Positions 14,782-22,071 of a stretch of DNA of 59,504 bases are shown here, one piece after another (position 1 is the first letter of the stretch; every line of letters begins with the position of its first letter). Under the pieces are notes generated by a model. It was not told the origin of the DNA, searched no databases, and saw nothing but the letters and a program-made list of their open reading frames with translations. The stretch is from positions 1 to 59,504 of IMG/VR virus record IMGVR_UViG_3300050021_000174. One strand, written 5' to 3'. Source of the stretch: a virus. Made by a program: the position numbers and the translations under genes.

Positions 14782-14997
14782 TTAATTGTTTGCCCAGCGC
14801 GCCCAATCTCTGATGCGATTCTTGAGCTTGTTAAGATTAGACTCTTCCCAGCCCTTGAATTTGCCGTGCCAGAATATGCCCATCTCTAGGATGTCCATCG
14901 TTTCAGCATTCCCGTGAATCATGAACACTGCAAATTTTCCATCAGAGGTAAGGCGTTCGTACGCGCAAGCTCGATATACTGTTTGGGGGTGTACCAT
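14782..14997 (-). pseudogene. Gene fragment fused out of frame to a ParB-methyltransferase remnant
   Basis: From about 14955 downward this frame encodes LTSDGKFAVFMIHGNAETMD and ILEMGIFWHGKFKGWEESNLNKLKN, a protein-like sequence with balanced composition. Upstream of that point the open frame only shadows the ParB gene. It therefore looks like the 3' part of a second gene joined after a deletion near 14950. No family recognised. Confidence 0.4.
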
Positions 14998-15581
14998 TCG
15001 TTTTCGCCGGTATTGACGGTGCGGAAGTGAGGCTTCGCAATTTCCTCGGCTTGTTTCTCGGGAGGGAGCGAAGCTATCTTTGAAGCTGTGCTTACCGCAA
15101 TATTCCCTGATTCGACTTCACGGACAAGTTCGGGGATACCCTCGCGCAAGACCTTACTGGCAGAAGCTACCGTTCGAGGGGAAACATTAAGCAAATCTGC
15201 CGCCTCGGAACGCGTACAGACATGCAAATTTGCATCTCTTGATATGTCAGCCCTCTGTCCGTGTCTTAAGCTCTCCACCTTGGCCGCCACTATTCCGCGC
15301 TGTCCTTCGTCCAAATGCCTCCGGTGCAGGTTCAGGCTGAGGATGAAATTGATAAGTGGCACGCACCCATCGAACTCAATAAATCTCGGTTTTACCTCGG
15401 CTTCAATACAAGCCCGATACCTGTTGCGCCCGTCAATGATTTTGCCCTGGTAGGTGGTTATCGGTTCCATCAGGCCATTAGTTCGAATGTCTTCAACCAA
15501 AGCTTCGAACTCTCGACCTTCCATGAGCGGGAAAATGTTTGCTACCGGATGAAACTCCATACGTTCTATCCTTTCAGGCAT
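14919..15581 (-). CDS. ParB-like protein, truncated before its methyltransferase domain
   Basis: 220 residues (an inner ATG at 15560 with AAGGAT before it is an alternative start). It has a ParB N-terminal domain with IIDGRNRYRA (the DGxxR signature), a helix-turn-helix (SEAADLLNVSPRTVASASKVL), an IASLPPEKQAEE segment, and then ENEWYTPKQYIELAR, the sequence that normally opens the adenine-methyltransferase domain of phage ParB-Dam fusions. The frame then changes to an unrelated tail and stops at 14919. The ParB and HTH parts could still bind DNA; methylation should be lost. Confidence 0.7.
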   Translation of the reverse strand: MPERIERMEFHPVANIFPLMEGREFEALVEDIRTNGLMEPITTYQGKIIDGRNRYRACIEAEVKPRFIEFDGCVPLINFILSLNLHRRHLDEGQRGIVAAKVESLRHGQRADISRDANLHVCTRSEAADLLNVSPRTVASASKVLREGIPELVREVESGNIAVSTASKIASLPPEKQAEEIAKPHFRTVNTGENEWYTPKQYIELARTNALPLMENLQCS

Positions 15582-15658
15582 GTGCCCGGTTGTGTTCTCA
15601 CTTCACCGCTGCCCTCGCTTTTCCCGGCAAACCATCGGGATAAAGAAGTTCCTGAATG

Positions 15659-15736
15659 CTAACCTCTCCCTTGGTTGCCGAACTGATAGCCGCCGCCGAG
15701 TTGAGATTTGTTTCTAAGAAATTCAGAATACTCCAC
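15659..15736 (-). pseudogene. N-terminal remnant of a phage helicase/methylase-type gene
   Basis: A GTG five bases after GGGAGG starts MEYSEFLRNKSQLGGGYQF, then GNQGRG and a stop. The opening 'YSEFLRNKSQLGGGYGF'-like pattern is the usual N-terminus of phage SNF2-type helicase or DNA-methylase proteins of 400 residues or more, which continue with a DFQ motif. Only 25 codons remain, so the rest was deleted. 15582-15658 and 15737-15795 hold no other gene. Confidence 0.4.
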
Positions 15737-15795
15737 TTCGTCCTCCCATCTACGGTTTACCCAAGGCTTGCGGTTGCTCCCCCTTGGCTATCGCC

Positions 15796-15996
15796 TCAAT
15801 CTTGGGTGGCATCTAAATAAGGGTTCCCGAACTCTTCGGGCCACATCCATTTTTGGCGAGCGATGCCCGTTGCGGCTTCGAGCTTCTCGGCCATTTTTTT
15901 AGATGGCGTTTTCTTTCGGCTTAAGATGTCCTTGGCCCAACGCTCCCCCATTGGAACTTTTTCAACCAGAAATTTAACTTTGTTCTCATTAAGCAT
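15796..15996 (-). CDS. Cro-like transcription regulator
   Basis: 66 residues from the ATG at 15996 (a GTG three bases earlier is possible). VKFLVEKVPMGERWAKDILSR, then KKTPSKKMAEKLEAATGIARQKWMWP matches the YdaS/Cro-like helix-turn-helix family, in which 'PS.K.A..LE..TGI' is typical. It should repress early transcription by binding the direct repeats at its own promoter (16032-16078). It is the first gene of the leftward regulatory block and faces the rightward genes from 16641. Confidence 0.75.
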   Translation of the reverse strand: MLNENKVKFLVEKVPMGERWAKDILSRKKTPSKKMAEKLEAATGIARQKWMWPEEFGNPYLDATQD

Positions 15997-16031
15997 CACT
16001 GCAACCTTTTCTGTTTTTGAGTCGTACTATA

Positions 16032-16078
16032 AGTGTAGAATAACGTGTTCCGTTCAGTCAAGAACTATTATGTGTTCC
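16032..16078 (-). promoter_or_regulatory. Promoter and paired operator of the Cro-like gene
   Basis: On the minus strand TTGACT (16061-16056), 18 bases, TACACT (16037-16032). Two direct repeats, TAACGTGTTCC at 16041-16051 (inside the spacer) and TTATGTGTTCC at 16068-16078 (above the -35), are 27 bp apart, so a bound repressor would cover the promoter. Confidence 0.55.
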
Positions 16079-16096
16079 ATCGGCAAGCTCCGAAAG

Positions 16097-16135
16097 TAGC
16101 ATACGCAAACGTAGTCAGATAGCATACGAGAACGT
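16097..16135. repeat. Second pair of direct repeats (TAGCATACG..AACGT)
   Basis: TAGCATACGCAAACGT at 16097-16112 and TAGCATACGAGAACGT at 16120-16135, two differences in 16, 23 bp apart. They lie just beyond the 3' end of the winged-helix gene and upstream of the Cro promoter, and differ from the TGTGTTCC pair, so they are probably sites of a second protein. Confidence 0.5.
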
Positions 16136-16143
16136 GCGCTATC

Positions 16144-16479
16144 TCAACCTTTCTCCCACCTCGCAGTCCCGTTTCCGGGAACTGCTATGTCAAGGAAGCC
16201 ATGTTCGATCAGGCTGTCAATCGCTCTCAAAAACCGGGGTGGCGTTATCCCCATCTTTTCGGCAGTGCGGTACGGAAACACAAGCTGGTCATGATTTGTG
16301 CAAACCCATTTCCCGGCTTTCCGCTTAGTTTTCTCCATCTTGCGCTTTCCTAAAAAAAGCAGATAGATTTGCGGAGCAATCCCAGGTGGAAGATTCAACC
16401 ATGCTGCCGATGTGACAATTTCGCGGTCAATAACAATCGGGCCGAGAGGCCGTTTTGCTTTTTGCCCAGAATTCTCCAT
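16144..16479 (-). CDS. Winged-helix replication-initiator-like protein
   Basis: 111 residues from the ATG at 16479, with GGAGGGG upstream. AAWLNLPPGIAPQIYLLFLGKRKM, QLVFPYRTAEKMGITPPRFLRAIDSLIEHGFLDI is a winged-helix domain similar in layout to the protein at 1038-1358 (short helical entry, recognition helix, 'LI.HGF.DI' wing). The end (GNGTARWEKG) is short compared with relatives I know, which continue past a RW motif. Divergent from 16641. Likely a regulator or initiator accessory. Confidence 0.55.
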   Translation of the reverse strand: MENSGQKAKRPLGPIVIDREIVTSAAWLNLPPGIAPQIYLLFLGKRKMEKTKRKAGKWVCTNHDQLVFPYRTAEKMGITPPRFLRAIDSLIEHGFLDIAVPGNGTARWEKG

Positions 16480-16589
16480 TAAATATGGACCCCTCCAAGA
16501 TTTACAATTCCCCCATTCCCAATATACCAATAAACGGGTTATGATGGAATAGAAAATTCGAGGGTCGGAACATTTCATTCACTTTTTGC

Positions 16590-16618
16590 TTGCAATCAGC
16601 TTTCAATGAGATTAAGAT
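16590..16618 (+). promoter_or_regulatory. Candidate rightward early promoter
   Basis: TTGCAA (16590-16595), 17 bases, TAAGAT (16613-16618). It would start the rightward block 16641-23508 and lies back-to-back with the leftward regulators, as in phage immunity regions. Confidence 0.45.
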
Positions 16619-16640
16619 AGTTGTGAAAGTGAGGGAAGCG

Positions 16641-16838
16641 ATGACGCAGCAAGAGATGAAAGATTGGATTGATTCAGCTTCTTATGAGCAGCTTTTGAGA
16701 AAATGGCGTTTTGCACCCGCCGGAGATCCCTTCTTCTGTGGAGAAATTGGAGGCTATTACACCGAGAAGCTCCACGATAAAAAGCAGGAAGTGGGACAAT
16801 CGGAGCATGTTGCTGCAAGTAAGTCGATAGGCTGGTAA
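16641..16838 (+). CDS. Small conserved phage protein (WRFAPxGDPxF type)
   Basis: 65 residues from the ATG at 16641 after GAGGGAAG. MTQQEMKDWIDSASYEQLLR, KWRFAPAGDPFFCGEIGGYY and a final SKSIGW match a short protein widespread in phages and plasmids ('W..AsYe.LL.rWRfAp.GdpmF.Ge.G.YY'). Its function has not been defined. It is the first gene of the rightward block, so it is expected early. Confidence 0.7.
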   Translation: MTQQEMKDWIDSASYEQLLRKWRFAPAGDPFFCGEIGGYYTEKLHDKKQEVGQSEHVAASKSIGW

Positions 16839-17310
16839 CCGAAACACCCGCCACGCTCCGCTTGTTTCGACTCGCGGTCCTGTGAGCGGCAACCGCCCGA
16901 AGATTCCAACCCCGTCACCATGAGGACCGGATGAAGCGGGCAGGAAACAGAATCGGAAACGGCAAGAACGGAAGCGGAGTGAACTGTGGTGGAGTTGCCG
17001 AAGTAAAGGCGCGGTTTAGTAGGCACGAGGTAACCGGACATGTCAAAGCTGATTAGGCCAGGTAGACGCGAACGAGAGGCTAGAAACAGGCACAAGCGAG
17101 CGATGCTCTCGCATTTATCGCCAACCTGTGCGGAATGGGTGACGCTGAAGCTCGGACGTAAGAAGTTTTCTATCTGGTGCAGGAACCAGCTTTCATCCAC
17201 TGGTGGCCGATAGCTGAAAGTATCGCAAGAATGGACGAAGAGCACCCGACGTATCCATGCAGGTATCAAATCCTGTCTCCACCAACCAACAATTCAACCA
17301 GGAGGATAAC
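16839..17310 (+). ncRNA. Structured noncoding region, possible group II intron 5' fragment
   Basis: 470 bp with no acceptable rightward gene. The + strand is purine-rich and has many short complementary GC stems and GAAA-type loops (GGAAACGGCAAGAACGG near 16950, GAACTGTGGTGGAGTTGCCG near 16981, CACGAGGTAACCGGACATG near 17023, CGAACGAGAGGCTAGAAACA near 17070). This order and wording resemble domain I-III of bacterial group II introns. No reverse transcriptase and no domain V hairpin follow, so it would be a truncated or ORF-less copy. A leftward frame across it (16757-17269) looks like chance. An unrelated large phage RNA is the alternative. Confidence 0.35.
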
Positions 17311-17373
17311 ATGAGAAAAACGATCATAGGTCTGGCCATTGTATCGCTGCTCGGTTCGGCGGGAGCTTCATAG
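17311..17373 (+). CDS. Signal-peptide-only leader peptide
   Basis: 20 residues: MRKTIIGLAIVSLLGSAG plus AS, then TAG. AGGAGG seven bases before the ATG is an excellent ribosome site. The peptide is a textbook signal sequence that stops right at the expected cleavage site. It is either the relic of a secreted protein gene or a small functional membrane peptide. A stem-loop (17391-17409) follows. Confidence 0.45.
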   Translation: MRKTIIGLAIVSLLGSAGAS

Positions 17374-17551
17374 GAGTTCAAAATGAAACGGGCCGGAGAA
17401 AGTCCGGCCTCATAAGGCTCTACAAAGACGATCGTTCCAGAAATGGAGCGCGGGACAATCTGGCCCGGCTGGGCTGGGGATATTTTGTTAATTTCAGAAA
17501 CGACGACAAGAAAAACCCCTGCGGGCTTTCCTGTGGGAGAAAGGAGGGGTA
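17374..17551 (+). other. Hairpin-rich spacer before the pentapeptide gene
   Basis: Contains a 7-bp stem GGCCGGA/TCCGGCC (17391-17397 and 17403-17409, loop GAAAG), which sits in a tiny frame MKRAGESPAS, and a weaker CCCC/GGGG structure at 17515-17548 that overlaps the ribosome site of the next gene. Possible attenuation; no gene of note. Confidence 0.4.
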
Positions 17552-18268
17552 ATGCTAATCCAAATCAAAAAATGGGTAGACGGTAGCGTTTTGCACGCTA
17601 TTGAGGCTGATAACCTCAATGCTGCTGTTGAAATGCTGATTTCGAAGTCGGCCGATCTCTCCGGGGCCGATCTCTCCGGGGCCGATCTCTCCGGGGCCGA
17701 TCTCTCCTGGTCCAATCTCTCCAGGGCCAATCTCTACAGGGCCAATCTCTACAGGGCCAATCTCTCCAGGGCCAATCTCTACAGGGCCAATCTCTACAGG
17801 GCCAATCTCTCCAGGGCCAATCTCTACATGGCCAATCTCTCCTGGTCCAATCTCTCCGGGGCCTATGGGATAAGCAAATATCTAACGACTCCACTCTATA
17901 TGCTGCTCGATCAACCTGGGCTTATCCGCGCATATAAGCTCGTGACCGATAAAAATACCGGCCCAACTTACCCCGGAACCATCTACGCGCAGGGCCAAAA
18001 GTATGAAGTCGCGAATGCGTGCTGCGACGAATCCGAACAATGTGCTGAAGGCATTAGTTTAGCCACTCTCGATTGGGCGATGAAGGAATGGAGGCCGGGA
18101 TTCAAGATTTTGATCGCCGAGTTTACTACTCAGGAAATAGCTGCAATACCTATAAGTAGTGACGGAAAATTTAGAGTGAAATCCTGCCGGATTGTAGGCG
18201 AAAAGGATTTGAAAGAGCTGGGGCTGGAAAACGAGCAAGTCAACGCAGAATCGGAGGAACAATCATGA
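17552..18268 (+). CDS. Pentapeptide-repeat protein
   Basis: 238 residues. After a 32-residue start come about 14 pentapeptides of the A(D/N)L(S/Y)x type (ADLSG x3, then ANLYR and ANLSR units, residues 34-105), which would form a right-handed four-sided beta helix. The rest is a separate alpha/beta domain ([40 protein letters not shown]) also found in phage pentapeptide proteins. Under the repeat the DNA is nearly perfect 15-bp tandem repeats (17650-17865), so copy number can change by slippage. Some pentapeptide proteins mimic DNA and inhibit gyrase; whether this one does is unknown. GAGG precedes the ATG. Confidence 0.85.
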   Translation: MLIQIKKWVDGSVLHAIEADNLNAAVEMLISKSADLSGADLSGADLSGADLSWSNLSRANLYRANLYRANLSRANLYRANLYRANLSRANLYMANLSWSNLSGAYGISKYLTTPLYMLLDQPGLIRAYKLVTDKNTGPTYPGTIYAQGQKYEVANACCDESEQCAEGISLATLDWAMKEWRPGFKILIAEFTTQEIAAIPISSDGKFRVKSCRIVGEKDLKELGLENEQVNAESEEQS

Positions 18269-18528
18269 ACAAACTCGAAGTTTTGGAATCACTCTTAAAA
18301 GACATGCAGGCTAAACGTGAAGCGATCAAAGTTTTATGGATGGAGCTTCAGCCCGAACACATGCCGGCCGCCAAAACGATATGGCGCTGCTACGCCGAAG
18401 AGGGACGGGAGGGCGATTTTCCGAGCAGGACCGAACCGGCCATGGCAACCGACATGTTGAACCGGATGTTTTGGGAGCATTTTGGGGAAACGGTCTACCG
18501 AAAACCTACAGGGTACGTGGAGAAGTAG
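18265..18528 (+). CDS. Small hypothetical protein
   Basis: 87 residues; the ATG overlaps the pentapeptide stop (ATGA). Mostly helical, charged, with [20 protein letters not shown] in the middle. Coupled into the rightward early block. No motif recognised. Confidence 0.5.
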   Translation: MNKLEVLESLLKDMQAKREAIKVLWMELQPEHMPAAKTIWRCYAEEGREGDFPSRTEPAMATDMLNRMFWEHFGETVYRKPTGYVEK

Positions 18529-18530
18529 CG

Positions 18531-18791
18531 ATGAACGAGCCTGAACGTATTTATCTCATGAGTGACGGTGACGATGTGGAATCTCCGGAGACTGAATATA
18601 TCAGGTGGTCTCCGGAAAGGATGGATGAATCAGACGTTGAGTATGTCCGTGCCGATATTCATGCGGAGCTGCTTGAGGCGTTGAAAAATCTCTACGACAT
18701 CAGCGAACCATTTCATCACGATACCGATGCCGTTTGGAGGGTTTGTAAAAAACAGGTCTTGGCCGCTATCAAAAAGGCCGAGGCCAAATAG
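18531..18791 (+). CDS. Ea22/YxRxD-type small phage protein
   Basis: 86 residues from ATG 18531, three bases after the previous stop. ERIYLMSDGDDVESPETEYI and RMDESDVEYVRADIHAELLEAL follow the pattern 'VxYxRADl...L..AL' common in lambdoid-type early proteins of unknown function. The C-terminal half is helical (LAAIKKAEAK). Confidence 0.55.
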   Translation: MNEPERIYLMSDGDDVESPETEYIRWSPERMDESDVEYVRADIHAELLEALKNLYDISEPFHHDTDAVWRVCKKQVLAAIKKAEAK

Positions 18792-18799
18792 GAGGGGTG

Positions 18800-18934
18800 A
18801 TGATCTGCACGATTGACGACGCAAAACGGAAAATCTGCCCACAGATGAGCGGTTGGATTCCCAGCTCGATCCTTGGGAATGTAGCTGAGTGGGTGTTTAC
18901 TTACTGCCAGACGGACCAATGTGCCTTGTGGTAG
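18800..18934 (+). CDS. Small Cys-containing protein
   Basis: 44 residues with GGAGGGG directly before the ATG. Cysteines at CTIDDAKRKICP and CQTDQC and a final LW fit the tiny 'CP....C....C..W' proteins seen in phage early regions. Possible single zinc site. Function unknown. Confidence 0.45.
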   Translation: MICTIDDAKRKICPQMSGWIPSSILGNVAEWVFTYCQTDQCALW

Positions 18935-19002
18935 AGCTGGCCCAAAGAGACCGTGACGGGGGTCGCGGGATACGGCCGCTGCGGACTGTCGAGGGGGAAC
19001 AA

Positions 19003-19266
19003 ATGATTAAGCGCAACATCGATATTGAAATCAGTATATCCCCAAGAGAACTGGCAACCGTTTTCTGTAACCTGGATGCTGACAGCCAAGCATCTTTCTT
19101 TAATTGGATCGCCGAAATCAGCGGGCAGTGGGCAGTTCCTTTTTGTCTTCAACTCCAGGCCATAATTGATTCTGACGTTCTGGTCCCTTCCGGCAGGCTG
19201 GCTATGGAAGCAATAGGGGATTACGGCAAGGCATGGAGGCCAAATATAGGAGGAGGTGAACTTTGA
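19003..19266 (+). CDS. Hypothetical phage protein (early block)
   Basis: 87 residues from the ATG at 19003 after GAGGGGGAA. ISPRELATVFCNLDADSQASFFN, AVPFCLQLQAIIDSDVLVPSGRLAMEAIGDYGKAW matches a small phage protein type ('eQa.Ff......mQLq.i.....L...gr..M..IG.Ya') of unknown role that is often near recombination genes. Ends in a Gly-rich stretch that overlaps the next start. Confidence 0.5.
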   Translation: MIKRNIDIEISISPRELATVFCNLDADSQASFFNWIAEISGQWAVPFCLQLQAIIDSDVLVPSGRLAMEAIGDYGKAWRPNIGGGEL

Positions 19267-19580
19267 AACTCAGAAGCGTGCTAAAAATTGGTTATGACGA
19301 GTATGAAATCCCTGAAGACATGCAACCATCAGACATTGAGACGGGTGTTGAGTTTCTCTACCGGATCATTGGAGACAAGAAAAAAATGGTCCTTACGACG
19401 ACCTTTGAACCGGAACCGGAACCGGAGCTTGACGATAAACCCGAACCGGCACTACTCGATGCACTTAACTTGATTCTTCCGCTTGCTAAGGGATATGCGG
19501 CCGAACATCCCACTGGCGCCAACCAAGATTATGTCACAATCGCAGAAGCAGAGATCGAAAGAGCTAAGGAACCTGAATAA
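19263..19580 (+). CDS. Hypothetical acidic protein
   Basis: 105 residues with a TTG start after AGGAGG (nine bases). It holds an acidic Glu-Pro tract (EPEPEPELDDKPEPA, about residues 50-65) joining a small N-terminal domain to a helical C-terminus. Overlaps both neighbours (TTGA and TAATG). Function unknown. Confidence 0.5.
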   Translation: MKLRSVLKIGYDEYEIPEDMQPSDIETGVEFLYRIIGDKKKMVLTTTFEPEPEPELDDKPEPALLDALNLILPLAKGYAAEHPTGANQDYVTIAEAEIERAKEPE

Positions 19581-19759
19581 TGCTCACTCCTGCGCGTATT
19601 GCGGAAATCAGGGACCGATTTTCAGGCGACGATAAGAACGTCATCGATGAGCTGATCGCCCACATCTGCTGGCAGCAAGACAAGATCGAACGGCTAAGGA
19701 TAACAGTTAAGATCGTTTTGGGCTGGTATTACGAGCTTAGGGAGAAAAACAATGGATGA
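19580..19759 (+). CDS. Small helical protein
   Basis: 59 residues; the ATG shares a base with the previous stop (TAATG) and the 3' end overlaps the ERF gene by eight bases. PARIAEIRDRFSGDDKNVIDELIAHI then QQDKIERLRITVKI is fully helical. It is translationally linked with the ERF recombinase and may accompany it. Confidence 0.5.
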   Translation: MLTPARIAEIRDRFSGDDKNVIDELIAHICWQQDKIERLRITVKIVLGWYYELREKNNG

Positions 19760-20594
19760 TAAAGCCATGACTATACGTGAAGAGGATTCACCGCGCGGGC
19801 TAATTGCTCTGGCGTTAGAGAAGAGTGCCGATCCAACCACTCTTGAAAAGCTGATGGACCTGCAAGAGCGGTACGAAGCTGGGCAGGCTCGGAAAGCATA
19901 CGTTGCCGCGATGTCTGGGTTTAAAATGGAGGCTCCGGCGATAATAGCGAAAAGCGACACAGTTGATTTTTCAACGCAGAAAGGCCGGACGCACTACAAC
20001 TACGCCAATCTGGGAAGTATCGTTCTGGAAATAACGGCCCTGATGGGAAAGTATAGCCTATCCGCGTCATGGGAAACGAAGCAGGACGAGAAGGATAACA
20101 TAATAGTCACCTGCCACATTACTCATGCCGCCGGGCATCGGGAGAGCGTTACATTGCGGGGCCCTGCTGATGAATCCGGCAACAAGAATCGCATCCAGGC
20201 GGTCGGCTCAACGGTCACATACCTGCAACGCTACACCCTGTTGGCCGTTTTGGGCCTGGCAACCGGTGAAGATGATGACGGGAGAGGCGGCCAAAAAGAA
20301 AGCAAACCCCCCATATCCCAGCCGAAGGCCAGAACCGAAAGCAAACCCGAAACCCTGACTGTGCGCGGGATCATAGACGAAGTGAAGGTTTTCGACGGGA
20401 CCACGAAACAGGGCAAGGCATATACAAAGTATGGCGTCGTGATCGGAGGCGTCAGTTACGGTTCGTTTGACGCAAAAGTGGGCGAGCTTGCCGGGCAGTT
20501 CCAGGGCTGCGAAGTGGTCCTGTCCTTTACCTCGGACGGGAAATTCAACACTGTTGTTGAACTCGTCCCCATCGCGGAAGGCGAAGCGGCATGA
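19752..20594 (+). CDS. erf: ERF-family single-strand annealing protein
   Basis: 280 residues. Residues 28-180 match the ERF superfamily core: LMDLQERYEAGQARKAYVAA, FKMEAPAI, THYNYANLGSIVLEI, then a loop ending GSTVTYLQRYTLLAVLGLATGEDDDG, the conserved end of the fold. A Lys/Pro-rich hinge follows and then an OB-like C-terminal domain (TVRGIIDEVKVFDGTTKQGK, YGVVIGGVSYGSF). ERF anneals complementary single strands in phage recombination and can circularise the genome after injection. The next gene, a nuclease overlapping by 4 bases, is the likely resection partner. Confidence 0.9.
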   Translation: MDDKAMTIREEDSPRGLIALALEKSADPTTLEKLMDLQERYEAGQARKAYVAAMSGFKMEAPAIIAKSDTVDFSTQKGRTHYNYANLGSIVLEITALMGKYSLSASWETKQDEKDNIIVTCHITHAAGHRESVTLRGPADESGNKNRIQAVGSTVTYLQRYTLLAVLGLATGEDDDGRGGQKESKPPISQPKARTESKPETLTVRGIIDEVKVFDGTTKQGKAYTKYGVVIGGVSYGSFDAKVGELAGQFQGCEVVLSFTSDGKFNTVVELVPIAEGEAA

Positions 20595-21148
20595 TCGAGT
20601 TCCAGGAGGATAAGCACGTCTACACTGTTGATGGAGTTGTTTATCCGAGCGTTACACAGGTGTTACACGACATGGGCCTGTCCACATATTACGACTCGGG
20701 CGATGACTTTTACAAAGAGCGCGGTCAAGCTGTGCATAAATGCTGCGAACTCATCGACTCTGATACTCTCGATTGGTCAAGCGTGGACCCTAGAATTACA
20801 GGGTACTTAGATGCTTATCTGGCATTCAAAGAGGAAACCAGGTGGCAGTTCGACCACTCTGAAGAGCGCCTTGCTGACGATACTTACAAATTTTGTGGCT
20901 CGCCGGATAGATTTTGGCCCCTGCTCGATTTAAAAACAACGGCTTCGAGATTTGATCTTCAATTATCGGCTTATGCAATTCTGCTGCAAGCCAACGGATT
21001 CAAGCCAGGGAGAGAAGCCTATTTTCTACAGTTGAAACCCGACGGGAAATATACGCTGAACACTTACGTGTTGAACCGACGGGATACCGGGATATGGCAT
21101 TGCGCCGTCAGTTTGTGGTGGTATCGAAAAGAGAAAGGACTTTTGTAA
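20591..21148 (+). CDS. RecB/Cas4-like PD-(D/E)XK nuclease
   Basis: 185 residues; ATG overlaps the ERF stop (ATGA). The order YPSVTQVLHDMG, ERGQAVHKCCELI (His), FCGSPDRFWPLLDLKTTA (Asp, Asp and Lys of D-x-K), DLQLSAYAILLQANG (Gln-Tyr motif) is that of single-domain exonucleases of the PDDEXK_1 type. It resects double-strand ends to feed the annealing protein. About the usual size for the phage version. Confidence 0.8.
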   Translation: MIEFQEDKHVYTVDGVVYPSVTQVLHDMGLSTYYDSGDDFYKERGQAVHKCCELIDSDTLDWSSVDPRITGYLDAYLAFKEETRWQFDHSEERLADDTYKFCGSPDRFWPLLDLKTTASRFDLQLSAYAILLQANGFKPGREAYFLQLKPDGKYTLNTYVLNRRDTGIWHCAVSLWWYRKEKGLL

Positions 21149-21325
21149 ATGCCGCGCAACGTAAAAGCCACAACATACTTGGGGGATTCGGTTTATGCCG
21201 GGCGGGACTTTGGAACTCTCTTTATCTGTACCGACAACGGATGTGGACCTGAGAATGTTATCTTTTTCGAGCCTGAAGTATTCGAGGCTCTTCTTAATTT
21301 CGAAAAATCCACAAAGGAGGATTAA
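21149..21325 (+). CDS. Small hypothetical protein
   Basis: 58 residues; ATG directly follows the nuclease stop (TAAATG), and AAAGGAC lies nine bases before. Mixed strands (ATTYLGDSVYAGRDFGTLFICT) with a GCGP turn, then an acidic helix. Ends in AAGGAGGATTAA, which is the ribosome site of the next gene. Function unknown. Confidence 0.5.
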   Translation: MPRNVKATTYLGDSVYAGRDFGTLFICTDNGCGPENVIFFEPEVFEALLNFEKSTKED

Positions 21326-22039
21326 ATGAACTTAACCGCACAAATACTCGAAATTACCCCGGAGCCAACAGAAGTTGAAGTCTTGAAGCAAGAGGCTGTG
21401 ACCTTTTATGACACCGTTAAGGGTCAAACGATAACAACAGTCCAAGACTACGAACAGGCAAGGGAAGGGCTACTTGAGGTTAAGTCGCGCCTCAAGAAAA
21501 TTGACGAAAAGACAGACCCCATGAAGGCTAAGACGTGGGAGGCTCACCAAGCTACCCTCGCGTTTATAAAAGAAGCTAAAGCCCCATATCTTGAAGCCGA
21601 AATTTTCTTCAAAAAGGAAATATCCAGGTTTTTGACCGCCGAAGAAATAAGACGCAAGGCCGAAGAAAACCGCCTTCGCCTCATTGCAGAAAAAGAAGCT
21701 GAAGAGCGCCGCCTTGAAGCCGCTTTGCGTGCCGAGGAAGAGGGCGATATCGAAGAAATGGAGGCCACCCTTAACGAAGTTCCAGCCTTTGTCCCTCCTC
21801 CCATAGTCCCAAGGACGGTGCAGACAGGGAATGGGATCCAGATGCGGGAAGTCTGGACATGCGAAGTCACTGACTTGAAAGCCCTTGTAAAAGCCGTGGC
21901 CGAGGGGAAAGTCGCAATCGTGGCTATCCAAGCCAACACAACCTTTCTCGGCCAGCAAGCCCGATCTCTAAAGGGGAGTATGAATTATCCCGGGGTCAAG
22001 GTTTGGGCAACAAAGAATATTGCTGCGGGCAGAAGATAG
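21326..22039 (+). CDS. Coiled-coil phage protein next to recombination genes
   Basis: 237 residues. A long charged helix (residues 45-150, with IRRKAEENRLRLIAEKEAEE and LEAALRAEEEGDIEEME) precedes a conserved-looking C-terminal part (VREVWTCEVTDLKALVKAVA, PGVKVWATKNIAAGRR). Proteins of this layout often follow ERF or RecT genes in phages; role not defined. No membrane segment. Confidence 0.55.
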   Translation: MNLTAQILEITPEPTEVEVLKQEAVTFYDTVKGQTITTVQDYEQAREGLLEVKSRLKKIDEKTDPMKAKTWEAHQATLAFIKEAKAPYLEAEIFFKKEISRFLTAEEIRRKAEENRLRLIAEKEAEERRLEAALRAEEEGDIEEMEATLNEVPAFVPPPIVPRTVQTGNGIQMREVWTCEVTDLKALVKAVAEGKVAIVAIQANTTFLGQQARSLKGSMNYPGVKVWATKNIAAGRR

Positions 22040-22071
22040 ACGGTAGCAGCCTAGCTGCATGGGGAGGGATT

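Noticed and set aside
16757-17269. Leftward 170-residue frame in the 16.8-17.3 kb gap
   Set aside because: Overlaps a well-supported rightward gene, lacks a ribosome site and reads like random translation; the region is better explained as structured RNA.
17646-17866. Tandem array resembling a CRISPR or satellite
   Set aside because: 15-bp units keep the reading frame of the pentapeptide protein and have no spacers.
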